Shown here piece after piece: positions 1-5,547 of a DNA stretch of 5,547 nt (the first letter of the stretch is position 1; each line of letters opens with the position of its first letter). The stretch is from an uncultured Actinomycetes bacterium (GTDB lineage: Bacteria > Actinomycetota > Thermoleophilia > Miltoncostaeales > Miltoncostaeaceae). Where the stretch lies: the NCBI GenBank assembly GCA_903928615.1, contig CAIYRJ010000028.1, forward strand, positions 1-5,547, in the 5' to 3' direction. A model generated the notes under the pieces. It searched no databases and had not been told where the DNA came from. It saw only the letters and a program-made list of their open reading frames with translations. The translations under genes and the position numbers were made by a program.

Positions 1-100
1 AGCTTGCCGCGGGCGTGCTGGCGCTCCACCGCGGCGTCGCCCGACGGGTTCATGGCCTCGGCGCGGAGCTCCTCGAGGTACTTCTCGGCGTCGGAGGTGT

Positions 101-104
<4 letters not shown>
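1..104 (-). CDS. Acyl-CoA carboxylase carboxyltransferase (beta) subunit, N-terminal fragment
   Basis: Only the first 34 codons are present; the gene runs off the left edge. The protein begins (M)[17 protein letters not shown] and reaches ERQHARGKL at residues 27-35, the last Leu codon being cut. The E-[RK]-Q-H-x-[RK]-G-K-L signature, about 25-35 residues from the N-terminus, is typical of biotin-dependent acyl-CoA carboxylase carboxyltransferase subunits (propionyl-/acetyl-CoA carboxylase beta, methylmalonyl-CoA decarboxylase alpha). These move CO2 from carboxybiotin to an acyl-CoA. The GTG start overlaps the mutase stop codon in GTGA, which suggests translational coupling; no clear Shine-Dalgarno precedes it. 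Next to a methylmalonyl-CoA mutase, propionyl-CoA carboxylase beta, which makes methylmalonyl-CoA, is the natural reading. Substrate cannot be told from this fragment, and a decarboxylase or transcarboxylase remains possible. Confidence 0.8.
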
Positions 105-1705
<1,601 letters not shown>

Positions 1706-1713
1706 AGGGCGCG

Positions 1714-1718
1714 CCTCC
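1714..1718 (-). promoter_or_regulatory. Shine-Dalgarno of the mutase gene
   Basis: GGAGG on the minus strand, with eight bases between it and the ATG at 1705. It fixes the mutase start and contrasts with three other starts in the window, which lack such a motif. Confidence 0.7.
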
Positions 1719-1762
1719 GCGGGTCATCACTCACGCTCAGGAGGGCCCTCGCGTGCGGCGGC

Positions 1763-1768
1763 ACGCTA
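1763..1768 (-). promoter_or_regulatory. Possible -10 element of the mutase operon
   Basis: TAGCGT on the minus strand fits TANNNT and would give a leader of about 50 nt containing the GGAGG. No -35 hexamer is recognisable at the usual distance. It is the best TANNNT I found between the two divergent starts for this direction, but a chance match is quite possible. Confidence 0.25.
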
Positions 1769-1820
1769 CCAGAACGGGGGCATCCGCCCTGCGCCCGCGC
1801 CGCTGCCGTGCGCGGCGCGA

Positions 1821-1826
1821 TAGCCT
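1821..1826 (+). promoter_or_regulatory. Putative -10 element for a leaderless transcript
   Basis: TAGCCT ends seven bases before the ATG at 1834, so transcription would begin at or within a base of that codon. No Shine-Dalgarno precedes the start, and no -35 hexamer is recognisable. The layout resembles the two promoters at 4172-4190. It supports the ATG at 1834 over the in-frame ATG at 1828. Confidence 0.5.
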
Positions 1827-1833
1827 CATGCGC

Positions 1834-2220
1834 ATGAGCGATCAGGACCGCCGGCTCGACCCCGGCACGGGCCCCGGCGTGGGCGTGATCGATGCCACCG
1901 ACCAGTCGGTGGACGTCGAGGAGAACCTCTGGACCGACGACTCCGGCGAGGACCTCCAGGGCTGGTACTGCATCGCCACCGACCCATGGCCATGCCCGGC
2001 GGAGGGCTGCGGGTTCGTGGCCAACCACATCACCGCAGCGCACCTGGTGATCTGCTGGCCCGAGATGGACGATCCGAACCTGCTCACGCACGCGCAGATC
2101 GCCAAGGAGGTCGGGCGCAACCCGCGGGTGGTCGAGTACCAGACCGGCATGGGCCCGGCGTGCTCGTACTACCAGTGGATCGCCGCCGGCCGGCCGGTGC
2201 ACGGCATCAAGGCGACCTAG
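1834..2220 (+). CDS. Small Cys/His-rich protein of unknown function
   Basis: A 128-residue soluble protein that I do not recognise as a named family. The N-terminal third is acidic and low in complexity (Gly, Asp, Thr rich). The core has C46, C54, C59, H65, H70 and C74. The run CPAEGCGFVANHITAAH gives C-x4-C-x5-H-x4-H, like a zinc-binding knuckle but with too short a gap between the Cys pair and the His pair for a classical C2H2 finger (about 12). The C-terminal half (LLTHAQIAKEVGRNPRVVEYQTGMG, about 84-108) could form a helix-turn-helix-like element, but I cannot confirm this. There is no signal peptide or membrane segment. The start at 1834 is chosen for its leaderless -10 spacing; 1828 would add Met-Arg. 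Extending back to 1753 adds an Arg-rich stretch unlike the rest and is unlikely. It is divergent from the mutase and convergent with the amidase, so context does not suggest a role. Coding is supported by length, composition and patterned Cys/His/Trp. Confidence 0.7.
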   Translation: MSDQDRRLDPGTGPGVGVIDATDQSVDVEENLWTDDSGEDLQGWYCIATDPWPCPAEGCGFVANHITAAHLVICWPEMDDPNLLTHAQIAKEVGRNPRVVEYQTGMGPACSYYQWIAAGRPVHGIKAT

Positions 2221-2243
2221 GGGTCACAGGGGCGACAGAGGCG

Positions 2244-2300
2244 CCCGGCCTTCCGCCTGCGGTCCCGCTACGCACGGCTGCTGATGCGGGTGCGGCCGGG
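2244..2300. terminator. Nested inverted repeats between convergent genes, possible bidirectional terminator
   Basis: CCCGGCC (2244-2250) pairs perfectly with GGCCGGG (2294-2300). Inside, CCCGC (2264-2268) pairs with GCGGG (2286-2290). A partly competing outer pair, GGCGCCC (2240-2246) with GGGCGCC (2315-2321), frames the gap. The location between two convergent stop codons suits a shared terminator. There is no T-run on either strand, so a classical intrinsic terminator is not shown, and at this GC content such repeats can arise by chance. A small RNA cannot be excluded. Confidence 0.35.
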
Positions 2301-2321
2301 TTACACCCCTCTCGGGGCGCC

Positions 2322-3056
2322 CTAGAGCAGCCTTCGCGCCCTCAGGTCGCTGATGATCGCCGTGGTGAGGGTGCGTGAGATGAGGGGAACCTTGGCGAGG
2401 AAGGGGTTGTCGTCGGGCGCGGCGCCCGCCTCCACGATCACGCGCGACTGCGCGGTGGTGCGGTAGAAGCCGTAGAAGTGGTTCATGCGCCGGTTGGAGT
2501 TCGGCGGGATCACCCCGCTGAAGCGCCCACGGGCGCCATTGGCCGGGGTGAAGATCGACTTCAGCGCCGCGGAGAGGCGACGGGCCGTCCCCGCCGAGGT
2601 GCGCTCCACGGCGGGGCTCACCTTCGTGGCCGGCGTGCGGTGCGGGCCGCTGTCGGGGTAGGGGGTAGGGCTGGCCGTGCCCGTGCCCTCGCCCCGGTAG
2701 TAGTTCTCGTTGCCGCCGGTGATCGCGTGGCCCACCATCGCGGCGCCGCCGGGGGAGTCGTGGTGGATGCTCACGAAGGTGGCGCCGGCCACCCCGAGCG
2801 GCTCCACGCGCGCGGCGAGCGGACGGGCGTCCACGCCGGCCGCCTTCAGCTGCTTGATCATGGCGTCGCGCACCCGGCGGTTGAACTCCGACTCGAGCCC
2901 GAAGGGGTTGCCCGATGCACCGGTCTGGGCCAGGTAGCCCGGCTCGCCCGGCGAGAGGTGCCCGGCCTGCACCAGCACCACGGGCGGCTGGGCCGAGAGC
3001 GCGGCGGGCGCGGCCAGGGCGAGCGCGGCGGTGACGGCGATGAGGGCGGTGCGCAT
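2322..3056 (-). CDS. Secreted N-acetylmuramoyl-L-alanine amidase (Amidase_3 type)
   Basis: A 244-residue secreted protein, predicted to cleave the MurNAc-L-Ala bond of peptidoglycan outside the membrane. A signal peptide is clear: MRT, a hydrophobic Ala/Leu core (4-20), and likely cleavage after LSA near residue 22, with no lipobox. The mature protein is a single Amidase_3-like zinc domain. Expected zinc ligands are His33 (VLVQAGH), a Glu in LESEFN (Glu55 or Glu57) and a His in FVSIHHD (His98 or His99). The catalytic Glu is Glu209 in VIVEAG. No wall-binding LysM, SH3 or repeat domain is attached. The usual GHGG after the first His is replaced by GHLSPGEPG. I choose the ATG at 3056 because it begins the signal peptide exactly; a GTG at 3074 would add six residues and has a GAGGG only two bases away. 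It follows the deformylase on the same strand but is separated by 81 bp and a hairpin, so it may have its own promoter. Wall remodelling or spore/cell separation are possible roles. Confidence 0.85.
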   Translation of the reverse strand: MRTALIAVTAALALAAPAALSAQPPVVLVQAGHLSPGEPGYLAQTGASGNPFGLESEFNRRVRDAMIKQLKAAGVDARPLAARVEPLGVAGATFVSIHHDSPGGAAMVGHAITGGNENYYRGEGTGTASPTPYPDSGPHRTPATKVSPAVERTSAGTARRLSAALKSIFTPANGARGRFSGVIPPNSNRRMNHFYGFYRTTAQSRVIVEAGAAPDDNPFLAKVPLISRTLTTAIISDLRARRLL

Positions 3057-3081
3057 GGGGCGGCAGGATGCCACCGCCCTC

Positions 3082-3106
3082 GGACTCCCCGGGCCCCGGG
3101 GGTTCC
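3082..3106 (-). terminator. GC-rich hairpin downstream of the deformylase
   Basis: CCCCGG (3087-3092) pairs with CCGGGG (3096-3101) around a three-base loop. GGA (3082-3084) and TCC (3104-3106) extend the stem beyond a two-base internal loop. It lies 32 bases after the deformylase stop and 26 bases before the amidase start, suiting a terminator or a point of reduced read-through. No T-run follows, so activity is inferred from structure only. Confidence 0.4.
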
Positions 3107-3137
3107 GCGCCCCCGCCGCCGCCGCGCCGGCCCGTCG

Positions 3138-3644
3138 CTACCCGCTCGAGCGCCTCTTGCGCGCGAACACGTCGAGCGCGAGCGACCTCACGCGGTCGAG
3201 GATGAGCACGCCGTCGAGGTGGTCCATCTCGTGGAGGATCACCCGCGCCTCGAAGCCGGATGCCTCCACCTCCTGCCGGTCGCCGGTCATGTCGTGGAAC
3301 GCCACGGCGATCTCCACCGGGCGCTCCACGTTGGCCGTGATCTCCGGCAGGCTCAGGCAGCCCTCGCGGCCGACCTCGGCGCCCGAGTGATGCAGCAGTA
3401 CCGGGTTCACCAGCACGAGGGGCCCGTGCGGGTCGGGAACCTTGGGGTGCCCGGTGCAGTCGACGAAGCACGCACGCCAGAGCTCGCCCACCTGCGGCGC
3501 CGCGATGCCCGTGGTGCGCGGGAACGAGCGCGCGGTGTCCTCGAGGTCGCGCGCCAGGCGCGCGAGCGCCGGCCCGAACGACCTGACCGGCGCGCAGGTG
3601 GTCTTGAGGCGCCGGTCGGGGTAGATGACGACCGGGCGGATCAG
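3138..3644 (-). CDS. def: Peptide deformylase with a probable CTG start
   Basis: Removes the formyl group from the initiator Met of nascent proteins, in the cytoplasm at the ribosome. From the CTG at 3644 the product is 168 residues, a normal size for the family. All three metal/catalytic motifs are present: GIAAPQ (46-51), EGCLS (94-98, metal ligand Cys96) and HEMDH (138-142, two His ligands and catalytic Glu139). The first Gly of the usual GxGxAAPQ is Thr here. The run GREGCLSLPEITANV resembles an actinobacterial subgroup of the family. The expected N-terminus, just before IRPVVIYPDRRLK, has no ATG, GTG or TTG: the codons are CCT-CCT-CTG-ATC-CGC. The CTG overlaps the upstream ACT stop as CTGA, matching the NTGA overlaps elsewhere in the window, so initiation by coupling at CTG is my best reading. 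The neighbouring ATC is an alternative. Reading the frame further upstream yields only low-complexity Arg/Gly sequence. A sequencing error near 3644 would also explain it. Function is certain; the start is not. Confidence 0.93.
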   Translation of the reverse strand: MIRPVVIYPDRRLKTTCAPVRSFGPALARLARDLEDTARSFPRTTGIAAPQVGELWRACFVDCTGHPKVPDPHGPLVLVNPVLLHHSGAEVGREGCLSLPEITANVERPVEIAVAFHDMTGDRQEVEASGFEARVILHEMDHLDGVLILDRVRSLALDVFARKRRSSG

Positions 3645-4165
3645 AGGAGGCGCTCGGACTCCGACTGCACCGACATGTCGAGCCCCGCGAGGTCGGGGCA
3701 CCGGATCACCTGCTCGAGCCCGGCGGCGTCCATGCCGTCGGGCAGCTCCGCCTCGATGCCGAGCACGTAGATGGGCGGCTCGCCCACCAGGCGCGAGCTG
3801 AGGTCGACGATGTTCACGCCCGCCGCGGCCAGCGCCGAGGCGGCGCCGTGCACGATGCCCGGGCGGTCGGCCCCGTAGATGGTGATCACGCAGCGCTCGC
3901 GTCCCGCGTCGCCGGGCGCCGGCGCCGCCGGGCGCACGCCCAGCGAGAGGCCGAGGCCCGATGCCGTCGGCGCCAGCAGGTCGACGATGTCCTGGTCGGT
4001 CACCCACGCGGGAACCTCCACGGCCAGCACCATCGCGAATGACCCGGCGAGGATGCTCGCCCGGCAGTTCTCGACGTTTCCGCCCGCCTCCAGCAGGGCC
4101 CCGGTGACGGCCGCCACGATGCCGGGGCGGTCCTCCCCGACGATGCTCACGGTGAATTCGCTCAT
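3641..4165 (-). CDS. Tandem ACT-domain protein (GcvR-like regulator)
   Basis: A 174-residue cytoplasmic protein made of two ACT domains, about residues 3-78 and 92-170, joined by a Pro/Ala linker. Each opens with the same ligand-site pattern: GEDRPGIVAAVTGALLEAGGNV (10-31) and GADRPGIVHGAASALAAAGVNI (98-119). There is no catalytic or DNA-binding domain. ACT pairs of this kind resemble GcvR, the glycine cleavage repressor accessory protein, and usually bind amino acids and act by protein contact. The target here is unknown, and no gcv genes are in view. The ATG at 4165 has no Shine-Dalgarno, but a TATCCT lies exactly six bases upstream, which points to leaderless translation. The gene leads an operon with the deformylase (4-nt overlap). 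A link to formyl-group or one-carbon supply is tempting, since glycine cleavage feeds formyl-tetrahydrofolate and deformylase removes formyl groups, but that is speculation. Confidence 0.85.
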   Translation of the reverse strand: MSEFTVSIVGEDRPGIVAAVTGALLEAGGNVENCRASILAGSFAMVLAVEVPAWVTDQDIVDLLAPTASGLGLSLGVRPAAPAPGDAGRERCVITIYGADRPGIVHGAASALAAAGVNIVDLSSRLVGEPPIYVLGIEAELPDGMDAAGLEQVIRCPDLAGLDMSVQSESERLL

Positions 4166-4171
4166 GCGCCG

Positions 4172-4177
4172 AGGATA
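4172..4177 (-). promoter_or_regulatory. -10 element of the ACT-deformylase operon (leaderless)
   Basis: TATCCT on the minus strand, close to the TATAAT consensus, with six bases (CGGCGC) before the ATG at 4165. Transcription would start at the A of the start codon. No -35 hexamer is recognisable. It shares the inverted repeat ATAGG-GGT-CCTAT with the opposite promoter. Confidence 0.6.
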
Positions 4178-4187
4178 GGGGTCCTAT
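4175..4187. repeat. 13-bp inverted repeat at the centre of the divergent promoter
   Basis: ATAGG (4175-4179), spacer GGT, CCTAT (4183-4187): a perfect 5-bp inverted repeat. Each arm contributes to one of the two -10 hexamers, so the repeat may simply be two opposed promoters. It could also be bound by a dimeric regulator; the sequence cannot tell these apart. Confidence 0.5.
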
Positions 4188-4190
4188 GCT
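4185..4190 (+). promoter_or_regulatory. -10 element of the pgsA-plsY operon (leaderless)
   Basis: TATGCT with six bases (TCATGC) before the GTG at 4197, so the transcript would begin at the start codon. No Shine-Dalgarno and no clear -35 hexamer are seen. It is back to back with the minus-strand TATCCT, seven bases apart. Confidence 0.6.
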
Positions 4191-4196
4191 TCATGC

Positions 4197-4772
4197 GTGG
4201 GCGGCCGCACCTCGCTTAATCCCGCACTGCTCGTGACGGCAGCGCGCATCGCGCTGATCCCCGTCGTGATGGTGCTCATCCTCGCCGACGACGAGGGCGG
4301 GCGGTACTGGGCGTTCGCCCTCTACGTGGTGGCCGCCGCCACCGACTCGCTCGACGGCTGGCTCGCGCGATCGCGCGGCGAGGTGACCGTCGCCGGGGCG
4401 TTCCTCGACCCCCTCGCCGACAAGCTGCTGGTCACCGGCGCGCTGCTCTGCCTCATCGAGGTGGGCGAGGTGTCGGCGTGGATCGCCATGGTCATCATCA
4501 CCCGCGAGTTCGCCGTCACCGGACTGCGTCTCGTGGCCGTGCGCGAAGACCTTGTGATCCCCGCCAGCAACCTCGGCAAGCTCAAGACGCTGAGCCAGAA
4601 CGTCGCGGTGGCCTGGGTGATCCTGCAGGTGGCCCCGCAGTGGCAGTACGACGCCCTGCTCTACCTGGCCGTCGCCCTCACGGTCATCTCGGGCGCCTAC
4701 TACTTCATCATGGCGCGCCGCCGGCTCTTCGAGGGCCGCGTGCCCGCGCCCGACGTCACCGGAGATCCGTGA
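4197..4772 (+). CDS. pgsA: CDP-diacylglycerol--glycerol-3-phosphate 3-phosphatidyltransferase
   Basis: An integral membrane enzyme of 191 residues. It joins CDP-diacylglycerol and glycerol-3-phosphate to form phosphatidylglycerophosphate, the committed step to phosphatidylglycerol and cardiolipin. The CDP-alcohol phosphotransferase signature D-G-x2-A-R-x8-G-x3-D-x3-D is complete: Asp53-Gly54, Ala57-Arg58, Gly67, Asp71 and Asp75, with an additional Asp50. These residues bind the metals and the CDP group. Hydrophobic segments fall near residues 10-30, 36-50, 76-100 and 130-170, fitting the six-helix fold. SNLGKLKTLSQNVAV (about 123-137) matches the PgsA-type lysine motif, which separates it from phosphatidylserine or phosphatidylinositol synthases. 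The GTG at 4197 is chosen because it gives a family-typical N-terminus and sits at leaderless distance from TATGCT; an ATG at 4193 is out of frame. plsY overlaps its end by 4 nt. Confidence 0.93.
   Translation: MGGRTSLNPALLVTAARIALIPVVMVLILADDEGGRYWAFALYVVAAATDSLDGWLARSRGEVTVAGAFLDPLADKLLVTGALLCLIEVGEVSAWIAMVIITREFAVTGLRLVAVREDLVIPASNLGKLKTLSQNVAVAWVILQVAPQWQYDALLYLAVALTVISGAYYFIMARRRLFEGRVPAPDVTGDP
4761..4764 (+). promoter_or_regulatory. Shine-Dalgarno of plsY inside the pgsA end
   Basis: GGAG with four bases before the GTG at 4769, slightly close but usable. It supports the GTG as the start, together with the GTGA overlap. Confidence 0.5.
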
Positions 4773-5377
4773 ACCAGGCCCTCGTCCTCGTCGTCGCCTA
4801 CCTGCTGGGCTCCATCCCCTTCGCCTACCTCGCCGGCCGCCTGAACGGCGTCGACCTCCGCACGGTCGGCAGCGGCAACCTCGGCGCCACCAACGTGTTC
4901 CGCACGCTCGGCCGCACCGTCGGCATCGCCGTGATGGTGCTCGACATCGCCAAGGGCGCCTTCGCCGTTCTCATCGCGCAGTGGGTGGTGGGCGGCCCCT
5001 GGTGGCCCATCGCCGCCGGCGCCCTGGCGATCCTCGGCCACGTCTTCCCGGTGTGGACCGGCTTCAAGGGCGGCAAGGGCGTTGCCGTCGGTGCCGGCGC
5101 CCTCGTCGGCCTCGTCCCCGCCGCCAGCGGCGTGCTCATCATCCTCTGGCTCCTCATCGTGGTCCTCACGCGCTACGTGTCGGTGGCCAGCATCGTCTGC
5201 GCCCTCGCCGCCGCCCCGCTCGCCTGGGCCTTCGGCGCCCCCTGGCCCTACGTCGCCTTCATCGGCCTCGCCGCGCTCTTCGTCATCCTCAAGCACCGCG
5301 AGAACATCCAGCGGCTCCTCGCCGGCACCGAGAACCGCATCCAGCTCGGCCGGAAGGGCGCGCCGGATCCCACCTGA
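4769..5377 (+). CDS. plsY: Acyl-phosphate:glycerol-3-phosphate acyltransferase
   Basis: An integral membrane enzyme of 202 residues that moves the acyl chain from acyl-phosphate to the sn-1 position of glycerol-3-phosphate, giving lysophosphatidic acid, the first step of phospholipid synthesis. The family motifs are in order: GSIPFAYLAG (14-23), GSGNLGATNVFR (34-45), GHVFPVWTGFKGGKGVA (90-106, a Gly-rich phosphate-binding loop), and KHRENIQRLLAGTEN (175-189). Strong hydrophobic segments near 3-22, 52-70, 78-92, 104-135 and 136-172 fit the expected multi-helix fold. The GTG at 4769 overlaps the pgsA stop in GTGA, has a GGAG upstream, and places the first helix at the N-terminus as in relatives. 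Together with PgsA it makes a short operon whose two enzymes compete for glycerol-3-phosphate. The partner PlsX, which makes acyl-phosphate, is not in the window. Confidence 0.95.
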   Translation: MNQALVLVVAYLLGSIPFAYLAGRLNGVDLRTVGSGNLGATNVFRTLGRTVGIAVMVLDIAKGAFAVLIAQWVVGGPWWPIAAGALAILGHVFPVWTGFKGGKGVAVGAGALVGLVPAASGVLIILWLLIVVLTRYVSVASIVCALAAAPLAWAFGAPWPYVAFIGLAALFVILKHRENIQRLLAGTENRIQLGRKGAPDPT

Positions 5378-5393
5378 TCGTCGCTTCGCAGCG

Positions 5394-5425
5394 CCCGGAA
5401 GTGGCCGGGAGGCAGTAGTACCTCC
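5394..5425 (+). terminator. Two overlapping hairpins after plsY, possible terminator
   Basis: Hairpin A pairs CCCGG (5394-5398) with CCGGG (5405-5409) around AAGTGG. Hairpin B pairs GGAGG (5408-5412) with CCTCC (5421-5425) around an eight-base loop. They share 5408-5409, so both cannot form fully at once. The position 17 bases after the plsY stop suits a terminator, but no T-run follows. Confidence 0.35.
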
Positions 5426-5461
5426 GCCGAATACCACAGCAGTGCGGCAGGCCCATCACAT

Positions 5462-5547
5462 CGGGGTGGCGGCCACTCGCCGAAACGGGATCGGCATTTG
5501 CGGGGGCCGCAAATGCATCATCCCCGGCTGCGATCGCCGCCACCCCG
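5462..5547. repeat. 86-bp nested imperfect palindrome at the window end
   Basis: Four helices nest on one axis. The outer arms CGGGGTGGCGG (5462-5472) and CCGCCACCCCG (5537-5547) match over 11 bp. Inside them, GCCG (5479-5482) pairs with CGGC (5525-5528), and GGGAT (5487-5491) with ATCCC (5520-5524). The centre GCATTTGCGG (5494-5503) pairs with CCGCAAATGC (5507-5516), a perfect 10-bp stem with loop GGG. That is 30 base pairs in all, with short internal loops. No gene is visible in 5378-5547; reading frames there lack any recognisable protein. Possible identities are a palindromic repeat element of REP or MITE type, a structured RNA or regulatory leader of a gene beyond the edge, or a terminator. 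Integron attC core sites are not seen at the ends. Confidence 0.7.

Noticed and set aside
3107..3133. GCC-rich run as a microsatellite or repeat array
   Set aside because: Only about three perfect GCC units in a GC-rich gap; not a meaningful array.
2478..3770. A 430-codon plus-strand frame and a 415-codon minus-strand frame (2224-3471) across the amidase and deformylase
   Set aside because: Low-complexity Arg/Gly/Pro/Ala translations that span two real genes and the hairpin between them, with no family motif.
3645..4007. Upstream extension of the deformylase frame to 4007
   Set aside because: The added 121 residues are Arg/Gly-rich shadow of the ACT gene, and the deformylase family starts just before IRPVVIYPD.
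5530..5537. GCGATCGC octamer, the cyanobacterial HIP1 palindrome
   Set aside because: A single copy in GC-rich sequence is expected by chance, and the gene content does not suggest a cyanobacterium.
5289..5543. An 84-codon minus-strand frame over the structured end region
   Set aside because: It overlaps the plsY 3' end and the palindrome and shows no domain. Its Cys and Arg content follows from the repeats.
5462..5547. Reading the 86-base element as a tRNA with a long variable arm
   Set aside because: The length and 7-bp ends (CGGGGTG/CACCCCG) are suggestive, but there is no TTC-type T-loop, no D-arm pattern and no anticodon stem; the helices nest on one axis instead.

Overview
The window is about 70% GC (estimated by eye). 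It holds densely packed genes, 4-nt stop/start overlaps and several apparently leaderless starts. The gene content (split methylmalonyl-CoA mutase, acyl-CoA carboxylase, secreted amidase, ACT protein beside a peptide deformylase, PlsY-type phospholipid synthesis) fits a high-GC actinobacterium, perhaps of the Thermoleophilia type. That placement is inference, since no rRNA or marker gene is present.

Layout, left to right. Positions 1-1705 (minus strand) carry propionyl/methylmalonyl-CoA genes: the large subunit of methylmalonyl-CoA mutase, then the first 34 codons of an acyl-CoA carboxylase carboxyltransferase subunit that runs off the left edge. A 128-bp gap holds divergent start signals. 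A small Cys/His-rich protein of unknown function (1834-2220, plus strand) follows; its start looks leaderless. It faces a secreted N-acetylmuramoyl-L-alanine amidase (2322-3056, minus), and the gap between them is rich in inverted repeats. Upstream of the amidase on the same strand lie a strong GC hairpin, a peptide deformylase (3138-3644) and a tandem-ACT protein (3641-4165). The deformylase has no ATG, GTG or TTG start near its expected N-terminus and probably starts at a CTG overlapping the ACT stop codon.

A 31-bp intergenic region (4166-4196) separates the ACT-deformylase operon from a divergent phospholipid operon. It carries two back-to-back -10 hexamers, each six bases from its start codon, so both operons appear to be transcribed leaderless from one compact, symmetric promoter. 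The rightward operon encodes PgsA (phosphatidylglycerophosphate synthase) and PlsY (acyl-phosphate:glycerol-3-phosphate acyltransferase). Both use glycerol-3-phosphate to build membrane phospholipid.

The last 170 bases hold no convincing gene. They contain two overlapping, mutually exclusive hairpins after plsY, and then an 86-bp nested imperfect palindrome (5462-5547) whose outer arms end exactly at the window edge. The palindrome and the symmetric leaderless promoter are the most unusual features. No defence system, CRISPR array, phage or transposase gene is visible, and most of the window is housekeeping metabolism.
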